A stretch of DNA of 64,000 nucleotides from Nonomuraea sp. NBC_00507 (GTDB lineage Bacteria; Actinomycetota; Actinomycetes; Streptosporangiales; Streptosporangiaceae), in the NCBI RefSeq assembly GCF_036013525.1, contig NZ_CP107853.1, positions 5,456,001 to 5,520,000 on the forward strand. The letters run 5' to 3'. The notes under the pieces were generated by a model. The model worked only from the letters and a program-made list of their open reading frames with translations. It made no database searches and was not told the DNA's origin. The position numbers were made by a program, and so were the translations under genes. Below are positions 28,102 through 36,538 of the stretch, in pieces; the first letter of the stretch is position 1; each line of letters starts with the position of its first letter.

Positions 28102-28998
28102 GTCCAGGACCGCTTTGCCGCCGATCCGCCGGTCGAGCAGCGCCTGGCCGGCCTCGGCGAACCGCTCCCACGAACCACGCCAGTCCACCTCCGGCGACAG
28201 CTTTCCGGCCGCGACGAACCCGAGCAGCGTCGCCAGGTCTGGACCGACCTCATGAACGTCGCCGAAGGTGCTCATCGTCTTGGCCGGGCCGATGGAGAAC
28301 AGCGAGTACGGCTCGAACACGGCGGGCTCGCCGGACGCCCACCCGATGTTCTGAACGCCCCCGCCCGGCGCGAGCAGCTTCCAGGCGTCGGCCAGCTGCG
28401 GCCCGCCCACGTTGTCCAGGATGAGGTCGACCGGCCGGTCGACGCCGTCCAGGCCGATCACCACTTCGTCGGCGCCCAACTTGGCGAGGCCCTCGGCACG
28501 GGCCGCCGAACCCACCGACGCGATGACGTGGGCGCCGCCGAGTGCCGCCAGCTGGACCGCGTACCGGCCGACCCCGCCTGCCGCGCCGGTGATCAGCACC
28601 CGCCGCCCCAGGATGGAACGGGACCGCAGGGTGCGCAGTGCGGTGACGCCGGCCATCGGGAGTGCGGCGGCGTCGGCCAGATCGACCTGTGCGGGGACCG
28701 CGGCCACGGCGGTGGTGTCCACCGCCATCCGCTCCGCCCAGGCTCCGGTGCCGAACGCCGCCACCCTGGTGCCCGGGACCGGTCCGCTGCCGTCCGCTGC
28801 CGGGTGGGTGACGACCCCGGCGGCGTCGTAGCCGTGCACGGTCCCCGGTGGCAGCTGCCCGGCGAAGGCCACCTCCCCGCGATTGAGTGAGATGTGCCGG
28901 ACCTCGACCACCAGCTGGTGAGGCCCGGGCACCGGCTCGGCGGCCGTACCGAGGCGAAGGGAACCGGGTGCGTCCGGATCGACGATGAGAGCGCGCAT
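28090..28998 (-). CDS. Zinc-type/quinone oxidoreductase (MDR superfamily)
   Basis: 302 residues from ATG 28998, chosen because GGAG stands seven bases upstream; the ATG at 29004 is too close to it. MDR fold with VEVRHISLNRGEVAFAGQLP, HGYDAAGVVTHPAADG, and NADPH motif RVLITGAAGGVGRYAVQLAA. No zinc ligands: quinone-oxidoreductase-like. Divergent from a TetR gene with two shared palindromes, so probably induced by an electrophile or quinone that the regulator senses. Confidence 0.88.
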   Translation of the reverse strand: MRALIVDPDAPGSLRLGTAAEPVPGPHQLVVEVRHISLNRGEVAFAGQLPPGTVHGYDAAGVVTHPAADGSGPVPGTRVAAFGTGAWAERMAVDTTAVAAVPAQVDLADAAALPMAGVTALRTLRSRSILGRRVLITGAAGGVGRYAVQLAALGGAHVIASVGSAARAEGLAKLGADEVVIGLDGVDRPVDLILDNVGGPQLADAWKLLAPGGGVQNIGWASGEPAVFEPYSLFSIGPAKTMSTFGDVHEVGPDLATLLGFVAAGKLSPEVDWRGSWERFAEAGQALLDRRIGGKAVLDVLA

Positions 28999-29022
28999 GG
29001 CCATCTCCAGGTTCAGGGGATA

Positions 29023-29082
29023 TATCCGGACTGTTGGTCCGGATAGTACGGCACGCTATCATATGCGGACTGATAGTCCGCA
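29023..29082. promoter_or_regulatory. Two TetR operators in divergent intergenic region
   Basis: Operator 1 is TATCCGGAC-TGTTG-GTCCGGATA (29023-29045), perfect 9-bp arms. Operator 2 is TGCGGAC-TGATA-GTCCGCA (29064-29082), perfect 7-bp arms. Shared core CGGACTGnTnGTCCG; centres 39 bp apart. They cover the promoter space of both the oxidoreductase (minus) and TetR (plus) genes. Confidence 0.85.
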
Positions 29083-29095
29083 ACAGGGAACAAGG

Positions 29096-29746
29096 ATGGC
29101 AATGCCCGAAAACCGGACCGAAGACGGTCGTAGCGGGCGGCGCGTCGAGCGCGCCGATGCCGCGCGTAACCGCCACGCCGTTCTCCGTGCCACCGAGCAA
29201 CTGCTGGCCGAGGGTGGCGGCGACCACGTGTCGCTCGATCGCGTCGCCGCCCTGGCCGGGGTCGGGAAAGGCACGGTGTTCCGCCGTTTCGGCAGCCGTG
29301 CGGGGCTGTTGCAGGCCCTCCTGGAGGAACGGTCACAGGACCTGCGCGACGCGATCACGAACGGCCCCCCGCCGCTCGGCCCAGGGGCGCCCGCGCGAGA
29401 GCGACTGCTGGCGTTCCTCGAGGGGCTGGGTGCGATCGCCGAGGGCAACGCCATTCTGCTGGCCGCCCACGAGCAGGCCTGCGCCGAGGACAAGTACGAC
29501 GACCCCAGCTACCGCTTCTGGCACGCCCACGTGGGTGCCCTGCTCGCCGCCGAACGCTCCGACCTCGACGCGGACTTCCTGGCGCACGCCATCCTCGCGG
29601 TCTTCGACGGCGCCCTGATTCGCCACCTCACCCAGCCCGGCGACCCGCGCCGCTTCACCCATTCAGTCCAGGAGATGGCCAAGGCCCTGCTCGGCGCCAC
29701 CTCGGCGGGGACGGGAGAACCTCCGCCGAGGCGGCGGGCTCGCTGA
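29096..29746 (+). CDS. TetR family regulator of the oxidoreductase
   Basis: 216 residues from ATG 29096 (AGGGA upstream); ATG 29102 is possible. HTH: HAVLRATEQLLAEGGGDHVS, LDRVAALAGVGKGTVFRRFG. The C-terminal ligand domain ends LTQPGDPRRFTHSVQEMAKA. Two palindromes just upstream indicate autoregulation and control of the divergent MDR gene. Confidence 0.9.
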   Translation: MAMPENRTEDGRSGRRVERADAARNRHAVLRATEQLLAEGGGDHVSLDRVAALAGVGKGTVFRRFGSRAGLLQALLEERSQDLRDAITNGPPPLGPGAPARERLLAFLEGLGAIAEGNAILLAAHEQACAEDKYDDPSYRFWHAHVGALLAAERSDLDADFLAHAILAVFDGALIRHLTQPGDPRRFTHSVQEMAKALLGATSAGTGEPPPRRRAR

Positions 29747-29851
29747 TCGAGTGCGGCTACCACGTGCGCGTCTGGCGCGGCCGCCGCTGGACCAGGACGG
29801 ACCTGGTGAGCACGCGACGGCGCAACTACCTCTGCACCGGCACGCCGTGAT

Positions 29852-29977
29852 CTATTTCTTGTCCTTCGGCGGAGCGGCGTGTTTGCCCCGGCTCTCCTGA
29901 TGCTGGCTGGCGTTGGAGCCCTCTTTGGTCTCGTCCGGCTTGTCCTTGGGGCTGTGTGGCTTCTCGTGCCGGCCCAC
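29852..29977 (-). CDS. 41-residue hydrophilic small protein
   Basis: GTG 29977 with AAGAGGAGG five bases upstream encodes MGRHEKPHSPKDKPDETKEG and 21 more residues, ending PPKDKK. It is Lys/Asp/Glu/His/Pro-rich with no hydrophobic core, so intrinsically disordered. The ribosome binding site is excellent and codon bias agrees with a gene. It lies downstream of the phosphotransferase gene on the same strand. Function unknown. Confidence 0.6.
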   Translation of the reverse strand: MGRHEKPHSPKDKPDETKEGSNASQHQESRGKHAAPPKDKK

Positions 29978-30081
29978 GCGACCTCCTCTTGCCTGGCTCG
30001 AATGCTTAGCGTGACCGCAAGATTACAGTCAGCATGGCCGGGTGGCGAATTGCGTCACGAACAGGCGCCGAGGCCGGCCGC

Positions 30082-31044
30082 TTACGGGCTCGGGCGTTGG
30101 GCCGGGAGCGTACCGGCCAGTCCTTCGAGGGTCCCGGTGAGCCCCGCCCAGCTCTGCTCGGCGTCCGGCGTGCGGCCGTGCGGCGAGCGGAAATACGCCA
30201 CGAACTCGGCCACGTCGTCGAGCGCCCATCGCAACCGGTAAAGCTCCAGGGCGGCCGGATCCGGGGTGCGGCCTACGGCGTCGGCGTATCTGGCGAGGTC
30301 GGCGGGGTCCTTGGCGACGAGCCACAGGTCGCGCTCGGGGAGGGCCATCCCGACCGTGTCCCAGTCCACGAGCAGCAGCCGCCCGTCCGCCTCCCGCAGC
30401 AGGTTGCCGGGGTGCGGCTCGCCGTGGGTGACGACGGGCTCGCCGCCCTTCTCGGCCATCCGGTCCAGCTCCTCCAGACGGCGGCGCAGCGTCACGGCGT
30501 GGTCGGCGATCAGAGCCCGGGCAGGCTCGGCGTACGGGCCGCCCAGCCACGGGCGGTCCTTCTCCCTGATGGCGTCCTCCAGCCAGGCCCGTCCCGCCAG
30601 ATCGACCGGCCGGTCCGGGGTCGAGAGCGGGGGTGGGGTCCGGTGCAGCTCGGCCAGCAGGTCGATGACCCGGCCGCGTTCCTCGGCGGACACCTCGTCG
30701 CCGAAGTCGCCGCCGGCGCCGTCCAGGTAGGGGAACACGCTCATGACGTAACGGTGGCGGTCGAGCCTCCGGAGCGTCGTGCCGTCGGCCGCCCGCATCG
30801 GCGCGACGACGAAGCCGAGCCCCGCCTGCTCGCTGAGGACCGCCGCTGTCTCCATGGCCTGCTGGAGCCCGTCGTACGGCCTGCGTCGCACGTCCGCGAC
30901 CGTGACGAACCACCGCCCGTCCGCCACCCAGTGATAGTCCCCGAATCCCACCGGCGCGTAGTCCAGCGCGACGGCGTCGATGCCCCACTCGCGCAGCGCG
31001 GGCCGCAGCAGCCCTTCGTCCAGTCCTTCCGGCCGATCTCGCAT
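30082..31044 (-). CDS. Aminoglycoside phosphotransferase (APH) family protein
   Basis: About 320 residues from ATG 31044; an in-frame GTG at 31053 is the alternative and neither has a clear ribosome binding site. Kinase-like fold with VMSVFPYLDGAGGDF hinge, catalytic loop VVTHGEPHPGNLL (usual HGDxxxxN; Glu replaces the Asp) and metal-binding LLLVDWDTVGMALPERDLWL. Family members phosphorylate small hydroxylated molecules; resistance is not implied. Directly follows the HAD gene (10 bases), probably one transcript. Confidence 0.82.
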   Translation of the reverse strand: MRDRPEGLDEGLLRPALREWGIDAVALDYAPVGFGDYHWVADGRWFVTVADVRRRPYDGLQQAMETAAVLSEQAGLGFVVAPMRAADGTTLRRLDRHRYVMSVFPYLDGAGGDFGDEVSAEERGRVIDLLAELHRTPPPLSTPDRPVDLAGRAWLEDAIREKDRPWLGGPYAEPARALIADHAVTLRRRLEELDRMAEKGGEPVVTHGEPHPGNLLREADGRLLLVDWDTVGMALPERDLWLVAKDPADLARYADAVGRTPDPAALELYRLRWALDDVAEFVAYFRSPHGRTPDAEQSWAGLTGTLEGLAGTLPAQRPSP

Positions 31045-31054
31045 GCCGATCACG

Positions 31055-31711
31055 CTATAGGCCCGGGCCGCCCGGCTTCATCTCCATTAAGAGCCCTAGG
31101 GCGGCCTGGACGTCGCTCACCACGTGGTCGGGCTCCTCGCAGGGAACCACCCCGCGGTCGATCCAGATCGTCCGCAACCCCGCGGCCCGCCCGCCGGCGA
31201 CGTCCTTCTCCGGATCGTCCCCGACCATCCATCCGCCCCCGGCCAGCGACCTCCCGCACCGCCTGGCCCCGATCTCGAACAGCCGCACGTCTGGCTTCCG
31301 CACCCCCTCCGCCCCGGAGATCGCCCACCCGTCCACCCGCTCGGCCAGCCCCGTACGCCGGATCTTGCCCGTCTGGTTGTCGGCCATCCCGTTGGTCACG
31401 ATCCCGACCGCCCACCCGGACGCTCGCAGCCGGTCGAGCCCGTCGAGCACGTCGTCGGGGCACGAGACCAGGTGCGGCAGCCGCGCCCGGTAGGAACGCC
31501 ACAGCTCCTCTGCCGGTTCGGCCAGCCCGAACCGCTCCCGCACCCGTGCGAAGAACACGTCCATGGGCACGGACCCGTCCGCGTCGGTCTCCACCAGCCA
31601 CGCCGCCGCAGCCGCGCCCAGTCCTCGCTCCCCGGCGAACTCGGCGGCCCACCGTTCGAACGCCGCCAGCCGGTCGATCAGCGTGTTGTCCAGGTCGAAA
31701 AGGACGAGCAT
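31055..31711 (-). CDS. HAD family hydrolase
   Basis: 218 residues. All four HAD motifs are visible: LVLFDLDNTLIDR (nucleophilic Asp), VGIVTNGMADNQ, the Lys in GAEGVRKPDVRLFEI, and WMVGDDPEKDVAGGRAAGL. A helical cap follows motif I. A small-molecule phosphatase, substrate unknown. Positioned between fadD and the phosphotransferase on the same strand. Confidence 0.9.
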   Translation of the reverse strand: MLVLFDLDNTLIDRLAAFERWAAEFAGERGLGAAAAAWLVETDADGSVPMDVFFARVRERFGLAEPAEELWRSYRARLPHLVSCPDDVLDGLDRLRASGWAVGIVTNGMADNQTGKIRRTGLAERVDGWAISGAEGVRKPDVRLFEIGARRCGRSLAGGGWMVGDDPEKDVAGGRAAGLRTIWIDRGVVPCEEPDHVVSDVQAALGLLMEMKPGGPGL

Positions 31712-31761
31712 GATCGCCAGTGTAGGGCGCGGGCGGAGGCCCGCGCCCTCCGCGGGGACGG

Positions 31762-33300
31762 TTACCGCAGTTCGCGCTTGAGGATCTTGCCCGTGGCCGT
31801 CATCGGCAGGCTGTCGCGGAACTCGATGATCCGCGGATACTTGTAGGCCGCCATGTTCTCCTTGGCCCAGGCGATCAGCTCGTCTTCGGTGATCGTGGCG
31901 CCCGGCGTGCGGATGACGTACGCCTTGACCTCCTCGCCGAGGGACTCGTGCGCCACCCCCACCACGGCGGCCAGCGACACGGCCTCATGGGTCAGCAGGA
32001 CCTCTTCGAGCTCTCGAGGGTAGACGTTGAAGCCGCCGCGGATGATCATGTCCTTGGCCCGGTCGATGATGGAGTAGTAGCCGTCCGCGTCCCGGGTCGC
32101 GATGTCGCCGGTGCGGAACCAGCCGTCGTTCATGACCTCGGCCGTCGCCTCCGGACGGCCGTAGTAGCCCTTCATGATGTTGTGACCGCGAATGGCGATC
32201 TCACCGGGGCCCTCGCCCTCGACGGTCTTCCAGTCACCGTCGATCAGCTTCATCTCCACACCCCAGATCGGGGTGCCGACCGTGCCCGGCTTGGTCGGCC
32301 GGCCGAGCTGGTTGAAGCTGGCCACCGGCGAGGTCTCCGACAGCCCGTACCCCTCCAGGATGCCGATGCCGAAAGTCGTCTCGAAGTCCTTGAGCACCTC
32401 CACCGGCGACGACGCGCCGCCCGCGACCGCCACGCGCAGCGACCGGGGCACCTCCGCCCCCTCAGCGTGGATCTTGGTGAGCATGCCCCAGTACATCGTG
32501 GGCACCCCGGCGAAGAAGGTCACGTTCTCCTTGACCATGAGCGCGAGCGCGTCGCCCGGGTCGAAGCGCGGCATCAGCACGACGGTGGCGCCGCGCAGGA
32601 AGCCGGTGTTCATGACCACGGTCTGGCCGAAGGAGTGGAACAGCGGCAGAACCGCCAGATAGGTGTCGCCCTCCTCCTCGCTCCGCGGGAACATCTTGTC
32701 GCTGACCATGGCGTTCATCAGCATGTTCTGGTGGCTGAGCTCGGCGCCCTTGGGCTGGCCCGTGGTGCCCGAGGTGTAGAGGATCACCGCGGTGTCGTCG
32801 GGCGCCGTCTGCACGGTCTCGAACGTACCGGCCGTCCCGCCGAGTGCCGCCCAGATCGACTCGCCGTACTCGGACTCGGTCGCGAGCGGCGTCGCCGGCA
32901 GCACGAAGAAGTGCTCGCATCCCGCCGCCGCCTCGAAGCCGCTCCTGCCGCGCTCGCCCAGTGGCAGCTCCGGCGTGCCCTCGAAGCAGAACAACGCCTT
33001 GGCGTCGCTGTCGTCGAGGTGGTAGGCGATCTCACGCGACTGCAGCAGCACGTTCAGCGGCACCACCGTCGCCCCGGCCTTCAGGATGCCGAAGTAGACG
33101 AACGGGAAGTACGGCAGGTTCGGGCAGGCCAGCGCGACCTTGTCGCCCTTCTGGATCCCGCGCGCCACCAGGAGGTTCGCGACCTGGTTGGCGATCGTGT
33201 CGATCATCGAGTACGGCAGCCGCATGTCGCCGAAGACGATGGCCGTGCCGTCCGGGTTGTTCCTGGCGCTGTCCTCCAGGACGATCGACAGATTCAGCAT
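31762..33300 (-). CDS. Long-chain fatty acid-CoA ligase (AMP-binding)
   Basis: 512 residues from ATG 33300, with GAGAGGAAGG upstream. Adenylate-forming signature AVILYTSGTTGQPKGAELSH, then GILEGYGLSETSPVASFNQL, GWFRTGDIATRDADGYYSII and the C-terminal catalytic Lys in LPMTATGKILKRELR. Activates a carboxylic acid, probably fatty, with ATP and CoA. Divergent from the GMC oxidoreductase. The palindrome TACCGGCCGGTA at 33353-33364 lies in the shared promoter region. Confidence 0.9.
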   Translation of the reverse strand: MLNLSIVLEDSARNNPDGTAIVFGDMRLPYSMIDTIANQVANLLVARGIQKGDKVALACPNLPYFPFVYFGILKAGATVVPLNVLLQSREIAYHLDDSDAKALFCFEGTPELPLGERGRSGFEAAAGCEHFFVLPATPLATESEYGESIWAALGGTAGTFETVQTAPDDTAVILYTSGTTGQPKGAELSHQNMLMNAMVSDKMFPRSEEEGDTYLAVLPLFHSFGQTVVMNTGFLRGATVVLMPRFDPGDALALMVKENVTFFAGVPTMYWGMLTKIHAEGAEVPRSLRVAVAGGASSPVEVLKDFETTFGIGILEGYGLSETSPVASFNQLGRPTKPGTVGTPIWGVEMKLIDGDWKTVEGEGPGEIAIRGHNIMKGYYGRPEATAEVMNDGWFRTGDIATRDADGYYSIIDRAKDMIIRGGFNVYPRELEEVLLTHEAVSLAAVVGVAHESLGEEVKAYVIRTPGATITEDELIAWAKENMAAYKYPRIIEFRDSLPMTATGKILKRELR

Positions 33301-33352
33301 GACGCCTTCCTCTCTCTAAGCCTGCTTGGGCGCCATCTAAGCAGCCACCTCA

Positions 33353-33364
33353 TACCGGCCGGTA
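33353..33364. promoter_or_regulatory. Palindrome TACCGGCCGGTA in the fadD/GMC intergenic region
   Basis: A perfect 12-bp palindrome about 53 bases upstream of fadD and 62 upstream of the GMC gene. ACCG-CGGT half-sites are typical of TetR-type regulators of acyl-CoA metabolism; no such regulator gene is adjacent. Confidence 0.5.
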
Positions 33365-33425
33365 GGTAAACGCAGGTTACAACTGGATATGGACGCGCCC
33401 CGCCGTCGGGAGTAAGCAAGGGGTT

Positions 33426-34967
33426 ATGGAGTACGACTACGTGATCGTCGGCGCGGGTTCCGCGGGGTGCGTGCTGGCCAACCGGCTGTCGGCGGATCCG
33501 AACGTGTCGGTCGCACTGGTCGAGGCCGGCGGGCAGGACGACAAGCTCGAAATCCGCATGCCCGCGGGCTTCGCCAAGCTGTTCAAGACCGAATACGACT
33601 GGAACTACACGACGGCCAAGCAGAGCGAGATGTCCGGCCGGGAGCTCTACTGGCCGCGCGGCCGGGTCATCGGCGGCTCCTCCTCGCTCAACGCCCAGAT
33701 GTGGGTGCGCGGCTGCCAGCGCGACTACGACGAGTGGCAGGTCCCCGGCTGGTCGTACGACGACGTCCTGCCGTACTTCACCAGGGCCGAGCACCGCGTC
33801 GGCAGCAACGGCGGCAACGTCTACGGCACGTCCGGCCCCCTGTACATCTCGGAGCTGCGCAGCCCCAACGTCACCACCGCGGCCTTCCTCAAGGCGTGCG
33901 AGGAGCTCGGCTTCGAGCGGCTGGGGGAGCTCAACGGGCGCTCCAACGAGGGCTACAGCCCGACCCCCGTCACCCAGAACCGCGGCCGGCGGTGGAGCGC
34001 CGCCGACGCCTACCTGCGGCCGGCGGCCGGGCGGCCCAACCTGACGGTGATCACCGCGGCGACCGTCGACCGGGTGCTGTTCGACGGCAGGCGCGCGATC
34101 GGCATCCAGCACGACGGCGGCGCCCAGGTCAAGGCAAGGGCTGAGGTCATCCTGTCGGCGGGGGCGATCGGCTCTCCGCACCTGCTCATGCGCTCCGGCG
34201 TGGGCGCGGCCGGCGAGCTGCGCGAGGCCGGGATCGAGGTCGTGCGCGACCTGCCCGAGGTCGGCAAGAACCTGCAGGACCACCTGGCGAGCGGCGTGTA
34301 CGTCGAGTGCAAGCAGCCGGTCACGCTGACCAAGGCGGAGTCGCTCGGCAACCTGCTGCGTTACCTCGTGCTGCGCTCCGGCATGCTGACCACGAACGTG
34401 GGCGAGGCGGTCGCGTTCATCCGCACCTCCGAGGAGGAGCCCGCGCCCGACATCGAGCTGATCTTCGCTCCCGCTCCGTTCATCGACCACGGCCTCACCC
34501 CGCCGACCGGCCACGGGCTCACCGTCGGCGTGGTGCTGCTGCAGCCGGAGAGCCGCGGCAGGATCGGGCTGAACGGCGGGGATCTGACGATCGACCCCGG
34601 CTACCTGACCGCGGAGGCGGACGTCAAGCGGCTCGTCGCAGGCCTGAAGACGGCCAAGCAGGTGTTCGCCACCGCCGCGATGAAACCGTACGCGGGCGGG
34701 CCGATGGCCCCGTACTGGGCGCCGGAGAGCGACGAGGAGCTCGCCCAGTGGGTGCGTGAGCGCGGCGAGACCCTCTACCACCCGGTCGGCACGTGCCGCA
34801 TGGGCGCCGACGACGCCTCCGTCGTGGACCCCTCCCTGCGGGTGCGCGGCATCGAGGGGCTGCGGGTCGTGGACGCATCGATCATGCCGACGCTCAACCG
34901 CGGCCACACCCACGCCCCCGCTATCATGATCGGCGAAAAGGGGGCCGATCTGATCCGTTCCTCTTGA
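33426..34967 (+). CDS. GMC family oxidoreductase (choline dehydrogenase-like)
   Basis: 513 residues. N-terminal FAD motif YDYVIVGAGSAGCVLANRLS, GMC signatures PRGRVIGGSSSLNAQMWVRG and GAIGSPHLLMRSGVGAAGEL, and the C-terminal active site HPVGTCRMGADDASVVDPSL plus ASIMPTLNRGHTHAPAIMIG with catalytic His and His/Asn. Oxidises an alcohol to an aldehyde. It lies 33 bases upstream of a P450 gene on the same strand; the two may act in sequence on one substrate (hydroxylation, then alcohol oxidation). Confidence 0.9.
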   Translation: MEYDYVIVGAGSAGCVLANRLSADPNVSVALVEAGGQDDKLEIRMPAGFAKLFKTEYDWNYTTAKQSEMSGRELYWPRGRVIGGSSSLNAQMWVRGCQRDYDEWQVPGWSYDDVLPYFTRAEHRVGSNGGNVYGTSGPLYISELRSPNVTTAAFLKACEELGFERLGELNGRSNEGYSPTPVTQNRGRRWSAADAYLRPAAGRPNLTVITAATVDRVLFDGRRAIGIQHDGGAQVKARAEVILSAGAIGSPHLLMRSGVGAAGELREAGIEVVRDLPEVGKNLQDHLASGVYVECKQPVTLTKAESLGNLLRYLVLRSGMLTTNVGEAVAFIRTSEEEPAPDIELIFAPAPFIDHGLTPPTGHGLTVGVVLLQPESRGRIGLNGGDLTIDPGYLTAEADVKRLVAGLKTAKQVFATAAMKPYAGGPMAPYWAPESDEELAQWVRERGETLYHPVGTCRMGADDASVVDPSLRVRGIEGLRVVDASIMPTLNRGHTHAPAIMIGEKGADLIRSS

Positions 34968-34982
34968 CGTAAGTGACCACTT
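34964..34982 (+). promoter_or_regulatory. Motif upstream of P450 gene 1 (copy 1 of 2)
   Basis: TTGACGTAAGTGACCACTT starts 37 bases before the P450 ATG and overlaps the GMC stop codon. It contains the palindrome AAGTG-AC-CACTT. The same motif stands 36 bases before the second P450 gene (40139-40157), differing at two positions. TTGACG could be a -35 element. Confidence 0.6.
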
Positions 34983-35000
34983 GCAGAAGGCTTGTCTGAT

Positions 35001-36254
35001 ATGACGCTGTCCGCGGACCTGGACCTGTCGCAGATCCCGTTCTGGGGGTTGCCGCAGTCCGAGCGTATGGAGGCCTTCCGCAGGCTGAGGCAGATGGACC
35101 GCCCGGTCTTCATGCGGGAGCAGATCGTGCCGTTCGTCGGCGGCGGGCCGGGTTTCTACGCCCTCGTCCGCCACGCCGACGTGATCGAGGCCAGCAGGAA
35201 CGCGGCCGTGTTCAGCAGCGAGCCGTGCTCCAACAGCATCCCTGACATGCCGCGCTGGCTGAGTGTCTACTTCGGCTCGATGATCAACATGGACGACCCG
35301 CGGCACGCCCGGTTACGCCGGATCGTGTCGAGGGCGTTCACGCCGCGCATCCTGGCGAAGATGGAGGAGGACCTCGCCAGGGCCGCCGCGGAGATCGTGG
35401 ACCGGGCGATCGAGGAAGGGCCGCGCGACTTCGTCGCCCAGGTGGCCGCGAAACTCCCCGTACGGGTCATCTGCGACATGATGGGGATCCCGGCGGAATC
35501 TCATGACCTGGTGCTCCAGCAGACCAACGTCATCCTGGGCAACATCGACCCCGAATACACCGGCGTCGCCCCCGACCTCACCCGCCGCAACGTCGCCAAG
35601 GGCCTGGCCAAGCTGCTGCGCGCCGGATACACGCTCAACCGGCTGGCAGCCCGCCTGGGCGACGAGCGGCGCAAGCGGCCCACGGGCGACCTGGTCAGCC
35701 TGCTGGTCAACGGCGAGGAGAGGCTCACCCCGCAACAACTGGGGTCGTTCTTCATCCTGCTCGTGGTGGCGGGCAGCGAGACCACCCGCAACGCGATCGC
35801 GCACGGGCTCAAGCTCCTCACCGACCACCCCGACCAGCGCGCGATCCTGCTCGGGAATTTCGAAGGACTCATCGGCACCGCGTGCGACGAGATCATCCGG
35901 TACGCGACGCCGGTGATCCAGTTCCGCCGCACGGTGACGCAGGACTACGAGATGAACGGCACCTCATACCGGAAGGGCGACAAGGTGCTGCTCTTCTACA
36001 ACTCCGCCAACCGCGACGAGGCGGTCTTCTCGGACCCGGACACGTTCGACATCACCCGCGACCCCAACCCGCATGTCGGCTTCGGTGGGCCGGGGCCGCA
36101 CTACTGCCTGGGCGCGCACCTGGCGCGCAGGGAGATGACCGTGATGTTCCGCGAGCTGTTCACCCGGTTGCCCCGCCTCAGGTCCGCCGGCGAACCCGAC
36201 TACCTGCTGTCCAACTTCATCAACGGCGTCAAGCACCTGCGTTACACCTTCTGA
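35001..36254 (+). CDS. Cytochrome P450 (1)
   Basis: 417 residues from ATG 35001. I-helix FFILLVVAGSETTRNAIAHG, ExxR in CDEIIRYATPVIQFRRTVTQ, and the heme loop NPHVGFGGPGPHYCLGAHLA with the Cys ligand. The segment SMINMDDPRHARLRRIVSRA resembles actinobacterial CYP124/CYP125-type lipid or sterol hydroxylases, but the subfamily is not certain. Soluble, needing separate ferredoxin and reductase; none is in the window. It is clearly paralogous to the P450 at 40175. Confidence 0.9.
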   Translation: MTLSADLDLSQIPFWGLPQSERMEAFRRLRQMDRPVFMREQIVPFVGGGPGFYALVRHADVIEASRNAAVFSSEPCSNSIPDMPRWLSVYFGSMINMDDPRHARLRRIVSRAFTPRILAKMEEDLARAAAEIVDRAIEEGPRDFVAQVAAKLPVRVICDMMGIPAESHDLVLQQTNVILGNIDPEYTGVAPDLTRRNVAKGLAKLLRAGYTLNRLAARLGDERRKRPTGDLVSLLVNGEERLTPQQLGSFFILLVVAGSETTRNAIAHGLKLLTDHPDQRAILLGNFEGLIGTACDEIIRYATPVIQFRRTVTQDYEMNGTSYRKGDKVLLFYNSANRDEAVFSDPDTFDITRDPNPHVGFGGPGPHYCLGAHLARREMTVMFRELFTRLPRLRSAGEPDYLLSNFINGVKHLRYTF

Positions 36255-36349
36255 CCGCCTCAGTGATCGACGCTGTCACCGACTCCGGCAGCCCGTCCTC
36301 GCCGCGCCAGGCCACGAATTGACGAGCCGGCCCGCGCTGGCCCAACTCG

Positions 36350-36538
36350 CTCCGGCGTCTGCAGCACGCGCTCGCCGCGGCGGCGCCGCGGACCCTGGAC
36401 ATCACCCGGGCGGCGGCCCTGATCGGGACGATCGGCGATTACGTGCTCGACGCCGTGGCCAAAGAGCCGGCCGAGCAGGAGGCGCGGTGGCGTACGGGGC
36501 TGCCGGAGGAGGAGTGGCGGGCCGCGGCCGGCCCCTGA
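36350..36538 (+). pseudogene. C-terminal remnant of a TetR family regulator
   Basis: The plus strand has about 62 codons, ending TGA 36538, that read LRRLQHALAAAAPRTLDITR, AAALIGTIGDYVLDAVAKEP and RWRTGLPEEEWRAAAGP. This is the typical last part of a TetR ligand-binding domain, with strong codon bias. No HTH or start precedes it. It overlaps the 3' end of the MFS gene on the other strand, so a deletion probably removed the rest of the regulator and joined the two ends. Confidence 0.55.

Noticed and set aside
29747..29850. Plus-strand codon-biased stretch reading ECGYHVRVWRGRRWTRT
   Set aside because: Protein-like, but no start codon with a ribosome binding site and only about 35 codons; perhaps a gene fragment.
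33294..35306. 670-codon antisense open frame over the GMC oxidoreductase and P450 genes
   Set aside because: It spans two real genes and their gap without recognisable sequence; a codon-bias artefact.
30082..36254. Biosynthetic gene cluster or antibiotic resistance locus (fadD, GMC, P450, APH family)
   Set aside because: No core synthase, no ferredoxin and no resistance-specific motif; the genes are common catabolic or housekeeping types.
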